From JBLHGU01 sp047615875 (GTDB lineage: Bacteria > Pseudomonadota > Gammaproteobacteria > Arenicellales > CAJQKF01): a stretch of DNA of 25,358 nt. Shown piece after piece: positions 7,878 to 15,118 of the stretch (the first letter of the stretch is position 1; every line of letters starts with the position of its first letter). Location: positions 1 to 25,358 of the forward strand of contig JBLHGU010000061.1 of assembly GCA_047615875.1 (NCBI GenBank), in the 5' to 3' direction. The notes under the pieces are model-generated. The model was not told where the DNA came from. It searched no databases and worked only from the letters and a program-made list of their open reading frames with translations. The translations under genes were made by a program, and so were the position numbers.

Positions 7878-8321
7878 TTACTGAGCAGTCATAGTGTACT
7901 GCAAGATTTTGACTATCTGTTCCGGGCGGGTTGCCCAGGCCATGGCCGATGCATCAACCTCTTTCAAAGGATGAATAATGTCCTCATCGTGCAGAGTTAT
8001 ATAAGGCTTACCGGCGGCCGCACAGTAACCGGCATCAAAGGCGGCATTCCACTGTTTGAACTTGTTGCCAAAACGAATAACTGCCAGGTCGCAGATATCC
8101 AGCAAGGTTTTGGTTCGGATGCTATTCACTTTAGAAGATTTATGATCCCTCCAAAAACTATTCAATTCATCACCCAACAGATCGCCGGCAGCATCACTGG
8201 CATCGTGGTTTGTTACTGGGGAATGAAAAGTAGCAGGAAGCTCTAGTGCTTCGGCCCCGGAGATTATTTGCTCGCGCCAATCGGAGTGGATCTCTCCAGA
8301 TAAATAGATGTTCCAGTGCAT
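7878..8321 (-). CDS. ytoQ: YtoQ family protein
   Basis: A 147-residue protein matching the YtoQ family over its length. It begins MHWNIYLSGEIHSDWREQI, contains HSPVTNHDASDAAGD and the RTKTLLDICDLAVIRFG strand, and ends in the conserved KYITLH-like region (PYITLHDEDIIHPLKE). The fold looks like a nucleoside 2-deoxyribosyltransferase/TIR-like alpha-beta domain, and the biochemical role is not established. It lies between pxpC (104-bp gap) and the oxygenase gene, all on the minus strand. The family call is confident; the function is not. Confidence 0.85.
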   Translation of the reverse strand: MHWNIYLSGEIHSDWREQIISGAEALELPATFHSPVTNHDASDAAGDLLGDELNSFWRDHKSSKVNSIRTKTLLDICDLAVIRFGNKFKQWNAAFDAGYCAAAGKPYITLHDEDIIHPLKEVDASAMAWATRPEQIVKILQYTMTAQ

Positions 8322-8425
8322 AAATATTTCCTGACTTATTAGCCTGAAGCGGCCTGACCAAGTTCAGATTGGTCGACTACTCATGAATTACGATGTACCA
8401 ATGATACCACCAGCCACAGATTTTC

Positions 8426-9424
8426 TCAGTCAGCGTACATACCACTGACCAAATTTGATCGACGAAGCCGCTCTTCTAAAGTTCCCCGAGTTGATTGCAA
8501 AGACGAACAATAGTCTTGTAGCCTGGTGTGATCTGCATGATAAATCTGGCTGGCATCCTCCACGGATACCCATTCAAAGCCCAGATCGTCGCCGCTGCGT
8601 AATTGAGTCGCCTTGTCCTGATCTGATGTAACCAAGGTGGCAATTTTCGGATAGCCCCCGGTGGTTTGATGATCTGCAAGCAATATTGTAGGTGTTCCAT
8701 CACCGGCAATTTGAACAGAGCCTCTAGCCAGCCCCTCAGATGGCATAACCATAGTTTGTGCGCATTGAATCTTCTCCCCATCTAGCCGCATACCCATTCG
8801 ATCATAACTATGGCTTACGGTATATTTGGAGCTGCGTAATAACTCGACAGTTTCAGTTGCGAAGTAGCGATCTTGTGGACCAAGAACGGCCCTAAGCTTG
8901 TTACCTTTCTCAGGTTTCAGATTTGGTAAAGGGCCTTGAAGTGACGAGTTGGTAAGTGAGTTCTCGATTTCTATAGTAGATCCACTCGTAAGCGTCTGTC
9001 CGCATAGCCCTGAATTTAGATGGTTGGACTGACTGCCGAGCCAGCTGGCTGCTTTAACCTCACCTAGAAACCCAAGATAGCACCAGCTACCACTTTTGCC
9101 CGGACGAATCTGTAACGTATCTTGTGGGCCCAGGTTGAATACTGACCAACAATCCACTTTATGATTATTGATGGCCACGTCGAATGCACCACCGACCAAT
9201 GCCGTAGTCACACCACCTTCAAGGCACTTAAGTGTGAGCCCACCCAGAGAGATTTCAATATGCGTGTCTCCGCCGAGATTATTAAGAGCTGCTTTAGCAA
9301 TGGTGAAACTCTGCCGATCCATGGGACCCGAATGAGGAATGCCAAACCGCATATAACCTGATCGACCGGAATCTTGATAAGAAACAAATGGCCCGCAGTG
9401 CTGTACTTGCAGAGTGGTTAACAC
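8426..9424 (-). CDS. pxpC: 5-oxoprolinase subunit C (PxpC, biotin-dependent carboxyltransferase-like)
   Basis: A 332-residue subunit of the prokaryotic ATP-dependent 5-oxoprolinase PxpABC, which hydrolyses 5-oxoproline (pyroglutamate) to glutamate. Family marks are the N-terminal GPFVSYQDSGRSGYMRFGIPHSGPMD region, LRAVLGPQDRYF near residue 180, SYDRMGMRLDG near 205-215, and SEGLARGSVQIAGDGTPTILLADHQTTGGYPKIA towards the C-terminus. Length is normal. Its start lies inside the end of pxpB (7-base overlap), so the two are translationally coupled. It is the last gene of the M24-pxpA-pxpB-pxpC unit. Confidence 0.93.
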   Translation of the reverse strand: MLTTLQVQHCGPFVSYQDSGRSGYMRFGIPHSGPMDRQSFTIAKAALNNLGGDTHIEISLGGLTLKCLEGGVTTALVGGAFDVAINNHKVDCWSVFNLGPQDTLQIRPGKSGSWCYLGFLGEVKAASWLGSQSNHLNSGLCGQTLTSGSTIEIENSLTNSSLQGPLPNLKPEKGNKLRAVLGPQDRYFATETVELLRSSKYTVSHSYDRMGMRLDGEKIQCAQTMVMPSEGLARGSVQIAGDGTPTILLADHQTTGGYPKIATLVTSDQDKATQLRSGDDLGFEWVSVEDASQIYHADHTRLQDYCSSLQSTRGTLEERLRRSNLVSGMYAD

Positions 9425-10125
9425 GTTAAACCGCCACTGGGATCATGGTCCAAAAGATCATCGAACTCGGCTCGGTTAACAGCTTGAAAGCTGACGGTAT
9501 CTCCCACTTGAACAGGAAAGGGGTTATCACTTTCCGGTTGTAAAATTCGAGCAGGAGAGCGCCCGATCACCCACCATCCGGTAGGCATTTTAAGTGTGGT
9601 AACAAGACACTGTTCCGTAGCAATCATCACACTGCCCTTTGGAATGTCTCGAACAGCCTGGGTTTTCCTTGATAGTCGAATAGATTCAGGTACGCCGCCG
9701 AGATAAGCATAGCCCGGCGCAAAGCCATACATATACACTTTATAAACTGACTGTTCGTGTGCGGCCGTAACTTCCTGGGCCGACAGGCCTGTGAGGGTGC
9801 AAACCTCTGCCAGGTCGAATCCGAATTCATCGTCGTAGCAAACTGGTACGGTCCATTGGGTTGCGTTATGTTCAACAACCTCGGGATAGGCAAGCAATTT
9901 TTCGATGCTAGACGCCAACCTTGCGTAGCTAGTTTCTAAAGGATTATAAATAACCAGCAAGCTAACATAGGAAGGAATAGTTTCAACTAACCCAGAGGGC
10001 TTGATCTGATTAACGGTATTATCCAACGCCAATACTTGTTCGTGTGCGGCATCGCTAAAACTATCTGCGAAATCAATTTGCAGACCCGCGTCACCAACGG
10101 CGCGAATGACCGGGCTTTCAAACAC
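9418..10125 (-). CDS. pxpB: 5-oxoprolinase subunit B (PxpB, KipI-like)
   Basis: A 235-residue PxpB/KipI-type subunit. The recognisable core is YMYGFAPGYAYLGGVPESI (about residues 130-148) followed by IPKGSVMIATEQCLVTT and PTGWWVIGRSP. The usual family form of the last stretch is a Pro-Gly-Gly-Trp motif; here it reads Pro-Thr-Gly-Trp, a mild departure. Ends by overlapping pxpC by 7 bases and starts 6 bp after the pxpA stop. In Bacillus the paralog KipI inhibits a sensor kinase, but the linkage to pxpA and pxpC makes the 5-oxoprolinase role the better reading. Confidence 0.92.
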   Translation of the reverse strand: MFESPVIRAVGDAGLQIDFADSFSDAAHEQVLALDNTVNQIKPSGLVETIPSYVSLLVIYNPLETSYARLASSIEKLLAYPEVVEHNATQWTVPVCYDDEFGFDLAEVCTLTGLSAQEVTAAHEQSVYKVYMYGFAPGYAYLGGVPESIRLSRKTQAVRDIPKGSVMIATEQCLVTTLKMPTGWWVIGRSPARILQPESDNPFPVQVGDTVSFQAVNRAEFDDLLDHDPSGGLTC

Positions 10126-10131
10126 AATAAT

Positions 10132-10893
10132 TTAGTCTAAAAAAGGTACTATTTGCATACCCGCCTGCTGTAGGCCGGCCTTTAACTCGGTGGCGAGTTG
10201 AATGGCATTCTTTCCATCCCCATGGACGCAAATCGAATCCGCTTTAAGCTTAACGATTCCGTCATCTACCGTCGGCATCTCACCGGTTTCCATAAACTGC
10301 AGAATTCTATCAACCACCATATTCGCATCATGCAACATTGCACCAGGTTCAGATCGAGGCACCAGGCGACCCAATTGGTTATAACCCCGGTCGGCAAATA
10401 TTTCCGAATAGGTGGTTAATCCTGAGGCGCGAGAAACCACATCAAGCACTGTGCCAGAAATTGCCAGTACCGCGGGTTTTGATGGCATGCTCTTAACCGC
10501 ACCTACGATAGCCTCGGCAACGGCTTCATCTTCTGCCGCCCATAAACCTAGTGCGCCGTGGGCCTTGATATAACGCACAGGAACACCTTCCAGCTGCGCG
10601 ACGGCAGTTAAAGCTCCAGTTTGAGCAGCAATCAGGCATTCGATCTGAATGGGTGTAAGGGGGAGTCTACGGCGACCGAAAGCAGGCTTGTCTTCGAAGC
10701 CAGGGTGCGAACCAATGACAACACCGTGTTGCTTAGCCAAGCGAGCCGTCTGCAACATAATGTCGTTGTCGCCAGCATGGCCACCACAGGCGACATTGGC
10801 ACTACTGACTATTTCCAGTAATGCTTCGTCGTTGCCCATTTTCCATGGGCCGTAGCTTTCGCCCAGGTCTGCATTTAAATCGATTTTGTTCAT
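10132..10893 (-). CDS. pxpA: 5-oxoprolinase subunit A (PxpA, LamB/YcsF family)
   Basis: A 253-residue LamB/YcsF-type protein with the polysaccharide-deacetylase-like barrel fold, normal length. The N-terminal signature DLNADLGESYG, ANVACGGHAGD (about residues 33-43), VIGSHPGFEDKPAFGRR (about 60-76), YIKAHGALG and the C-terminal SICVHGDGKNA are all intact. PxpA is one of three subunits needed for ATP-dependent opening of 5-oxoproline. It starts 12 bp after the M24 stop and ends 6 bp before pxpB, so the four genes almost certainly form one transcript. Confidence 0.95.
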   Translation of the reverse strand: MNKIDLNADLGESYGPWKMGNDEALLEIVSSANVACGGHAGDNDIMLQTARLAKQHGVVIGSHPGFEDKPAFGRRRLPLTPIQIECLIAAQTGALTAVAQLEGVPVRYIKAHGALGLWAAEDEAVAEAIVGAVKSMPSKPAVLAISGTVLDVVSRASGLTTYSEIFADRGYNQLGRLVPRSEPGAMLHDANMVVDRILQFMETGEMPTVDDGIVKLKADSICVHGDGKNAIQLATELKAGLQQAGMQIVPFLD

Positions 10894-10905
10894 AAGTTTT
10901 TACTG

Positions 10906-12060
10906 TTAACTATTAATGGGCAACTGACGAGGCGCATGGGTAATTATTTCGCATTGCGAGTCTGTCACTATAGCTTGTTCTCCCAACGACATCATCAGGC
11001 GCTGATCACGGTCGACCATCAACATATGCATAAAAAATACCATATTAGGTTCTAAAATCTGCGGGTCATTCATCCGAATAAGAGGATCTTCCATCCAGGT
11101 TGGCCCATATACGGCACCCATGCTATAGCCACAAACATTTAGATAATGATCAGCGTGCCCGCCGTCGATATAAGACTGACGATGTGCCTCAAACAGGTCA
11201 CCTACGGTATTGCCTTTCACTAAAACCTTCTCGACAGCTTCCAATGCATTGCGACAGGTGTCGAACATTTCATACAGTTGATCATTAACCGGCGCAGTAG
11301 CAACTGCCAGGGTCATCGCCGAATGATAATGACGATAAGGAGCGGCAAATTCATGAAACATCACATCGCTCTTACCAATGGTGCTGCTGCCGGTGTGATA
11401 GCGGACCAGAGGGGCTTTCACTCCTGCACCCATGGGCCAGACATGGGCCGGTGTATCGCCATCGTTGTGCCAGATAACCCGATGCATTTCGGCTCGAATA
11501 TCACCCTCGTTGGCGTCTGGTACAGACATTTCAATGGCAACATCTCGGACCTGATCACAAATGGTTCCGGCTTTTCTTAAGTAGTCGAGTTCCGCATCAC
11601 TTTTGACCAGACGAATTTCACGCACCAGATCGGAGGCGTCTATCAAATTAAAGTCAGGGTCGAGGCAATCCCGCAAAAGCATGCCACGCTTCGCCGACAA
11701 ACCATAGGCATCGTACTCAACTCCAATGCGCTTGTTCTGTAGGCCGTGGCTCTTGAGCATTTTAGCCACATCGACTGAAGGATTTTGTGTACCCGAATCT
11801 ACCCAGATTCTAATGTCTTCAATATTTGATGTGATCTGTGCCTGATAATGATCCGCAGATCGGGTGACCAGGGTGAGTGTGCCATCCACACCAAAATACA
11901 TCGTCTGGAACAGTACAAAACCATCGGTATCGTAGCCAGTCAGGTAGTACATCGACTCCTGTTTAAACAGCAGAATTCCGTCGAGATTCTCTCGCTGTAA
12001 TGCTTTTCGAACTTTTTCTTGCCGAAGTTCAAACTCGGACTGAGTAAACCACAGAGACAT
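10906..12060 (-). CDS. M24-family creatinase/ectoine-hydrolase-like protein, copy 1
   Basis: A 384-residue 'pita-bread' M24 protein: creatinase-type N-terminal domain (about 1-145, with ESMYYLTGYDTDG) and C-terminal catalytic fold (about 150-384). Most of the five metal ligands of M24 peptidases are replaced. The first Asp site reads His236-Glu237 (FHEFAA), the second His246 (RHYHSAM), the His site Tyr312 (CGYSMGAVYGP), and the first Glu His345 (FFMHML); only Glu361 (LGEQAIVT) remains. Metal-independent relatives such as creatinase and the ectoine hydrolase DoeA/EutD open C-N bonds in small or cyclic substrates, and the GYS.G...P and FF.H motifs recall DoeA. First gene of the pxpABC operon. 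Substrate unknown; a peptidase role is less likely. Confidence 0.85.
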   Translation of the reverse strand: MSLWFTQSEFELRQEKVRKALQRENLDGILLFKQESMYYLTGYDTDGFVLFQTMYFGVDGTLTLVTRSADHYQAQITSNIEDIRIWVDSGTQNPSVDVAKMLKSHGLQNKRIGVEYDAYGLSAKRGMLLRDCLDPDFNLIDASDLVREIRLVKSDAELDYLRKAGTICDQVRDVAIEMSVPDANEGDIRAEMHRVIWHNDGDTPAHVWPMGAGVKAPLVRYHTGSSTIGKSDVMFHEFAAPYRHYHSAMTLAVATAPVNDQLYEMFDTCRNALEAVEKVLVKGNTVGDLFEAHRQSYIDGGHADHYLNVCGYSMGAVYGPTWMEDPLIRMNDPQILEPNMVFFMHMLMVDRDQRLMMSLGEQAIVTDSQCEIITHAPRQLPINS

Positions 12061-12210
12061 AATCAGATTTCCAGTAGGTGAAGCTATATTTTAACGGGTA
12101 ATGGAGGACTTGGGATATAGCCTGTAGCAAGTCGAATAATATTACAGGGTTGACGAATTCACCGTTTTGTCATCAGAATCACCCATTAAATTCACAGATT
12201 ATTGAAGATT

Positions 12211-13362
12211 ATGGCCATACATTTCAGCAAAGAAGAATTCGCACAGCGTCAGCAACAGGTATCTGCGGCCATTAAATCACAAGGACTGGACGGGCTTTTA
12301 GTATTTAAACAGGAGTCGATGTACTACCTGACTGGCTACGATACCTCTGGTTACTCCATGTTCCAGGCCATGTATATAGATGCAGATGGCAAGCTGTTTC
12401 TTATGACACGAACCGCCGATCGTATCCAGTCTCGACTAACCTCAGTAATCGACGATATTCGAATTTGGCTAGACGGCGATGGCGTAAACCCGGCCATTGA
12501 TCTTCGTGACATTATGCAAGAGTACGGTGCGCAGAATAAGAAGATCGGCATTGAATACCATGCCTATGGTTTAACCGGGCAACGCAGTCGCATGGTAGAT
12601 GCCGCGCTGGAAGGTTTTTGCACCACCAGCGACGCCTCTGATCTGGTTCGTGAGATTCGTCTGGTGAAAAGTGACGCAGAGCTTGTTTATGTTCGACGTG
12701 CCGGCGAGATCAGTGATCAGGCCTGGGATATTGCTCATACACAATCTGTTCCCGGCGTATTTCTGGGCGATGTTTATGGCGCAATGATGCAGAAAGTCAT
12801 GTCTGCTGATGGTGATCCCAGCGCCAGCCGCTGGCCCATGGGTGCAGGGGAAGATGCATTGATGGTGCGTTACCATACCGCGAAGAATCATGTTGCTGCG
12901 GAAGATCAGGTGCAGCATGAGTTTGCCGCTGCCTATCGCCACTATCATGCCGCTGCCATGAGTGTGGTGGTAACCGGCAAGCCCAAACCTGTGCAGACCG
13001 ATATGTTCAAAGCCTGCTTTGATGCACTGCAATCCTGTAAGGAAAAACTTACGGCTGGCAATACCGTCGGTGAGTTGTACCAGGCCCATGTTGATTCATT
13101 AACCGCATCAGGCTATGGCCACGCAGCGTTAACCGCCTGCGGTTACACGCTGGGAATCTCCTATCCACCAACCTGGATGGACTGGCCAATGATCTGGAAA
13201 GATCATCCAGATGTATTACAACCGGGTATGGTTTTCTTCATGCACATGATCTTGCTGGACGACACCACCGGTTTAACTATGACACTGGGAGAAACTAATA
13301 TTGTTACAGAGGGTACTTGTGAAGCAGTTAATCATGCGCCAACGGTGTTGGTGGTGAACTGA
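12211..13362 (+). CDS. M24-family creatinase/ectoine-hydrolase-like protein, copy 2 (divergent paralog)
   Basis: A 383-residue paralog of the M24 protein encoded just upstream on the opposite strand. The two align end to end with long shared blocks (FKQESMYYLTGYDT, ASDLVREIRLVKSDAEL, WPMGAG, HEFAA.YRHYH) and about half the residues appear identical by eye. The same ligand replacements occur: HEFAA, YRHYHAA, CGYTLGISYPPTW, FFMHMIL and a retained GE in TLGETNIVTE. I chose the ATG at 12211 over a TTG at 12202 because it gives an N-terminus matching the paralog; the ribosome site is poor. The 150-bp gap to copy 1 must hold both promoters. The role is probably hydrolysis of a related small amide or cyclic compound. 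Confidence 0.85.
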   Translation: MAIHFSKEEFAQRQQQVSAAIKSQGLDGLLVFKQESMYYLTGYDTSGYSMFQAMYIDADGKLFLMTRTADRIQSRLTSVIDDIRIWLDGDGVNPAIDLRDIMQEYGAQNKKIGIEYHAYGLTGQRSRMVDAALEGFCTTSDASDLVREIRLVKSDAELVYVRRAGEISDQAWDIAHTQSVPGVFLGDVYGAMMQKVMSADGDPSASRWPMGAGEDALMVRYHTAKNHVAAEDQVQHEFAAAYRHYHAAAMSVVVTGKPKPVQTDMFKACFDALQSCKEKLTAGNTVGELYQAHVDSLTASGYGHAALTACGYTLGISYPPTWMDWPMIWKDHPDVLQPGMVFFMHMILLDDTTGLTMTLGETNIVTEGTCEAVNHAPTVLVVN

Positions 13363-13449
13363 AGTGTAAACATTTAGACACGATCAGACTAGATAAAACT
13401 GCGGTTCGAATTGATTTTTCTTTGGCCGTAGAGTACTTAATTTAGTTAT

Positions 13450-13479
13450 CGAGCCCATCTGCTTTTTACAGATAGCTCG
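13450..13479. terminator. Bulged hairpin between the M24 gene and the DUF3303 remnant
   Basis: CGAGC (13450-13454) pairs with GCTCG (13475-13479) and ATCTG (13457-13461) with CAGAT (13469-13473), leaving CC opposite A as an internal bulge and a T-rich 7-base loop. It stands 88 bp past the M24 stop. An A run, not a T run, follows it on the plus strand, so it is not a textbook intrinsic terminator. It could be an imperfect terminator or a structured leader of the next gene. Confidence 0.35.
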
Positions 13480-13511
13480 CAAAAAAGAATATACATATTT
13501 GATATCAAACT

Positions 13512-13763
13512 ATGGCCAGATACATGGTAATTGAAACACTTCGCGATGGATGTTTGGAGGAAGTGTATGGTCGCTTCCACCGCGATGGACGAATGATGCC
13601 CAAAGGATTGCACTATATAGACAGCTGGTTAGAAAAGGATGGCGACAGATGTTTTCAATTAATGGAGACAGACGACGCCAGCCTATTTCAAGAATGGACG
13701 AAGAACTAGGAAGATCTTACTGATTTTGAGATCGTTGAAATTGGCCAAAAACCTACTTCATAA
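13512..13763 (+). pseudogene. DUF3303 family gene interrupted by an in-frame amber codon
   Basis: The first 65 residues match the small DUF3303 family (MARYMVIETL, then HRDGRMMPKGLHYIDSWLE, then RCFQLMETDDASLFQEW). The frame stops at TAG 13707-13709. It then continues without a shift for 17 more codons reading EDLTDFEIVEIGQKPTS, ending at TAA 13761-13763. That continuation is the expected C-terminal strand of the family (aromatic residue, then D-L-x-D-F-E-V/I). The stop probably stands where a Trp codon (TGG) used to be, a single G-to-A change. The protein would lose its last strand. Either this is a recent pseudogene, a tolerated truncation or a read-through case. No function is known for the family. 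Confidence 0.7.
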
Positions 13764-13848
13764 AATAGTAAATTGTGTTGCTAGAATGGCCGAAAAGGGC
13801 AACGTAGCGAGAAAACGCGACTTTTTGAACCATCTTTCAATGCTGAAT

Positions 13849-14532
13849 CTATGTCTGTATTCCAAAATGTTTTTTGAAATTAACTTTCCCTTTTGGAAGT
13901 AAATAAACTTCCCGATACTCTGCATCCTTCTTTACCCACTTCTTTCTCTCAAAATAACAGAATAACTCAGCTCCTAATGCACCTCCGATGTGCGCTTCTC
14001 CCTCGGTCCAATCTTGACATGCTCGTGCAAACATACGGCGCTTACTACGAATTTCAGCAATATCGATACCTAACTCAGTTTCCAGAAAACGCTGACCTAC
14101 TGTCGTTAAGTTGAATAACTTACCTGTGTTTTCCACGTACTTTTTTGCCTTCATGCTATCCGAAAGCTGAACCCCCAACCAACCCGCTAGATGGTCATAA
14201 CATGTCCTACCAAATGCCATTTCTGTCATCGGTGGTGGAATATTTGATTTGATCGAATGCCCAGTTTGCTTCCCGAGTGCCTCAATTAAATCTCCCACAC
14301 TATCATCTGCAATTTGGAAAAACCGATAGCGGCCTTGTTTGATGACCTTAACCAAGCCATTTTTGCCTAAAGACTGTAAATGTGTTGTGGCTGTATTTTG
14401 TTGAATATCGGCAATTACCGCTAAATCGATTGCTGATCGCGCCACTCCACCGGCCAGAGCTTCAAGCATCTTTAGTCTAGATGGTGAGGACATTGCCGAA
14501 GCAACCGCTGCCATTTTTAGTGTTACATCCAT
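13849..14532 (-). CDS. ArsR-type winged-helix transcriptional regulator with C-terminal extension
   Basis: A 227-residue regulator. The N-terminal 80 residues form an ArsR/SmtB-type winged helix: ASAMSSPSRLKMLEAL, then the recognition region IQQNTATTHLQSLGKNGLVKVIKQGRYRFFQI. The rest (about 100-227) is an extension with RTCYDHLAGWLGV and a Cys at 191 (ARACQDWTEGE), typical of a non-metal-sensing ArsR subgroup. The classical metal motif ELCVCD is absent, so a metal sensor is unlikely. It is divergent from the interrupted unknown gene and the EamA exporter, with 85 bp between the start codons. It therefore probably controls that pair. Confidence 0.85.
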   Translation of the reverse strand: MDVTLKMAAVASAMSSPSRLKMLEALAGGVARSAIDLAVIADIQQNTATTHLQSLGKNGLVKVIKQGRYRFFQIADDSVGDLIEALGKQTGHSIKSNIPPPMTEMAFGRTCYDHLAGWLGVQLSDSMKAKKYVENTGKLFNLTTVGQRFLETELGIDIAEIRSKRRMFARACQDWTEGEAHIGGALGAELFCYFERKKWVKKDAEYREVYLLPKGKVNFKKHFGIQT

Positions 14533-14542
14533 ACTTCGATAA

Positions 14543-14572
14543 TAGTCGATGTATTAATAAAATAAAAGACTA
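14543..14572. promoter_or_regulatory. Short dyad in the divergent regulator/exporter promoter region
   Basis: TAGTC (14543-14547) and GACTA (14568-14572) form an inverted repeat across a very AT-rich 20-bp spacer, between the ArsR-type start and the divergent gene. ArsR-type regulators often bind such dyads at their own promoter. The repeat arms are short, so this is only a candidate. Confidence 0.25.
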
Positions 14573-14617
14573 CACTCTCGTCTTATTGCCAATATGATGA
14601 AGTAAACAAGTAAAGTT

Positions 14618-15100
14618 ATGACAAACCCTATGAATATTCCCGACTAACTTGATTTTGATTCATCGGTTCTCAAAAAGGAGTGGCGAATTACAATTCAATG
14701 CCCCGTTGGAGGAGTTGAACAGCTCGCGAATTATCTAGGCAGTAAGCTTGAGCTAAAACAAGGAGCCTCTGATCACTGCTTATTTATTCGGGATGGGGGC
14801 AGGCAAACCTTTAGCGCCTTGGCCGGATCTCATGCAGGCGACGAAGGCACAGTGCAGACTACCAATTCAAGTGAAATTGTTTTGACGATATCACCTGATA
14901 TCGTTTTGCTAAGGACGGCTTTTAAGTTGATATTCGAGTACAGCGTTCAAGAGGAACCCACTGTTCATGTTGATGAGATATGGTCAAGTCATTCTAAATA
15001 TCTGGATGATAAAGATAACCCTAACCGATATTGGAATCGACCAGATGCTGAAGAAATCTACGGCCAGGCGTCTGCTGAATTCAGTGATCATGAAATATAG
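14618..15100 (+). pseudogene. Unknown gene interrupted by an in-frame ochre codon after nine codons
   Basis: From ATG 14618 the frame reads MTNPMNIPD and then hits TAA at 14645-14647. The same frame then stays open to the TAG at 15098-15100. The continuation has a protein-like composition (LDFDSSVLKKEWRITIQCP, VGGVEQLANYLGSKLEL, RQTFSALAGSHAGDEG). After the TAA no ATG, GTG or TTG occurs in frame until TTG 14819, so most of the N-terminal half could not be translated. A possible escape is ATT at 14687, which sits 6 bases after AAGGAG (14675-14680); ATT starts are rare. I do not recognise the protein. It is predicted soluble, and it precedes the EamA exporter by 18 bp. It is either a fresh pseudogene or a non-standard start. 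Confidence 0.55.
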
Positions 15101-15118
15101 CTCTGATACACCTCAACG

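Noticed and set aside
8426..12060. Ectoine degradation operon
   Set aside because: The M24 protein resembles DoeA in motif pattern, but no deacetylase doeB, doeC/doeD, EutR/DoeX regulator or ectoine transporter is present, whereas pxpABC is.
12571..13089. A 172-codon minus-strand ORF
   Set aside because: Antisense to the second M24 gene, whose protein sequence is well supported by its paralog.
13707..13709. Genome-wide recoding of TAG as a sense codon
   Set aside because: Several solid genes here end in TAG (EamA exporter at 16018, oxyR at 20568), and the lesions involve both TAG and TAA.
13764..13848. Insertion-sequence end or transposon remnant between DUF3303 and the regulator
   Set aside because: There are some GC-rich short repeats (GCGAGAAAACGC) but no inverted terminal repeats, target duplication or transposase fragment.
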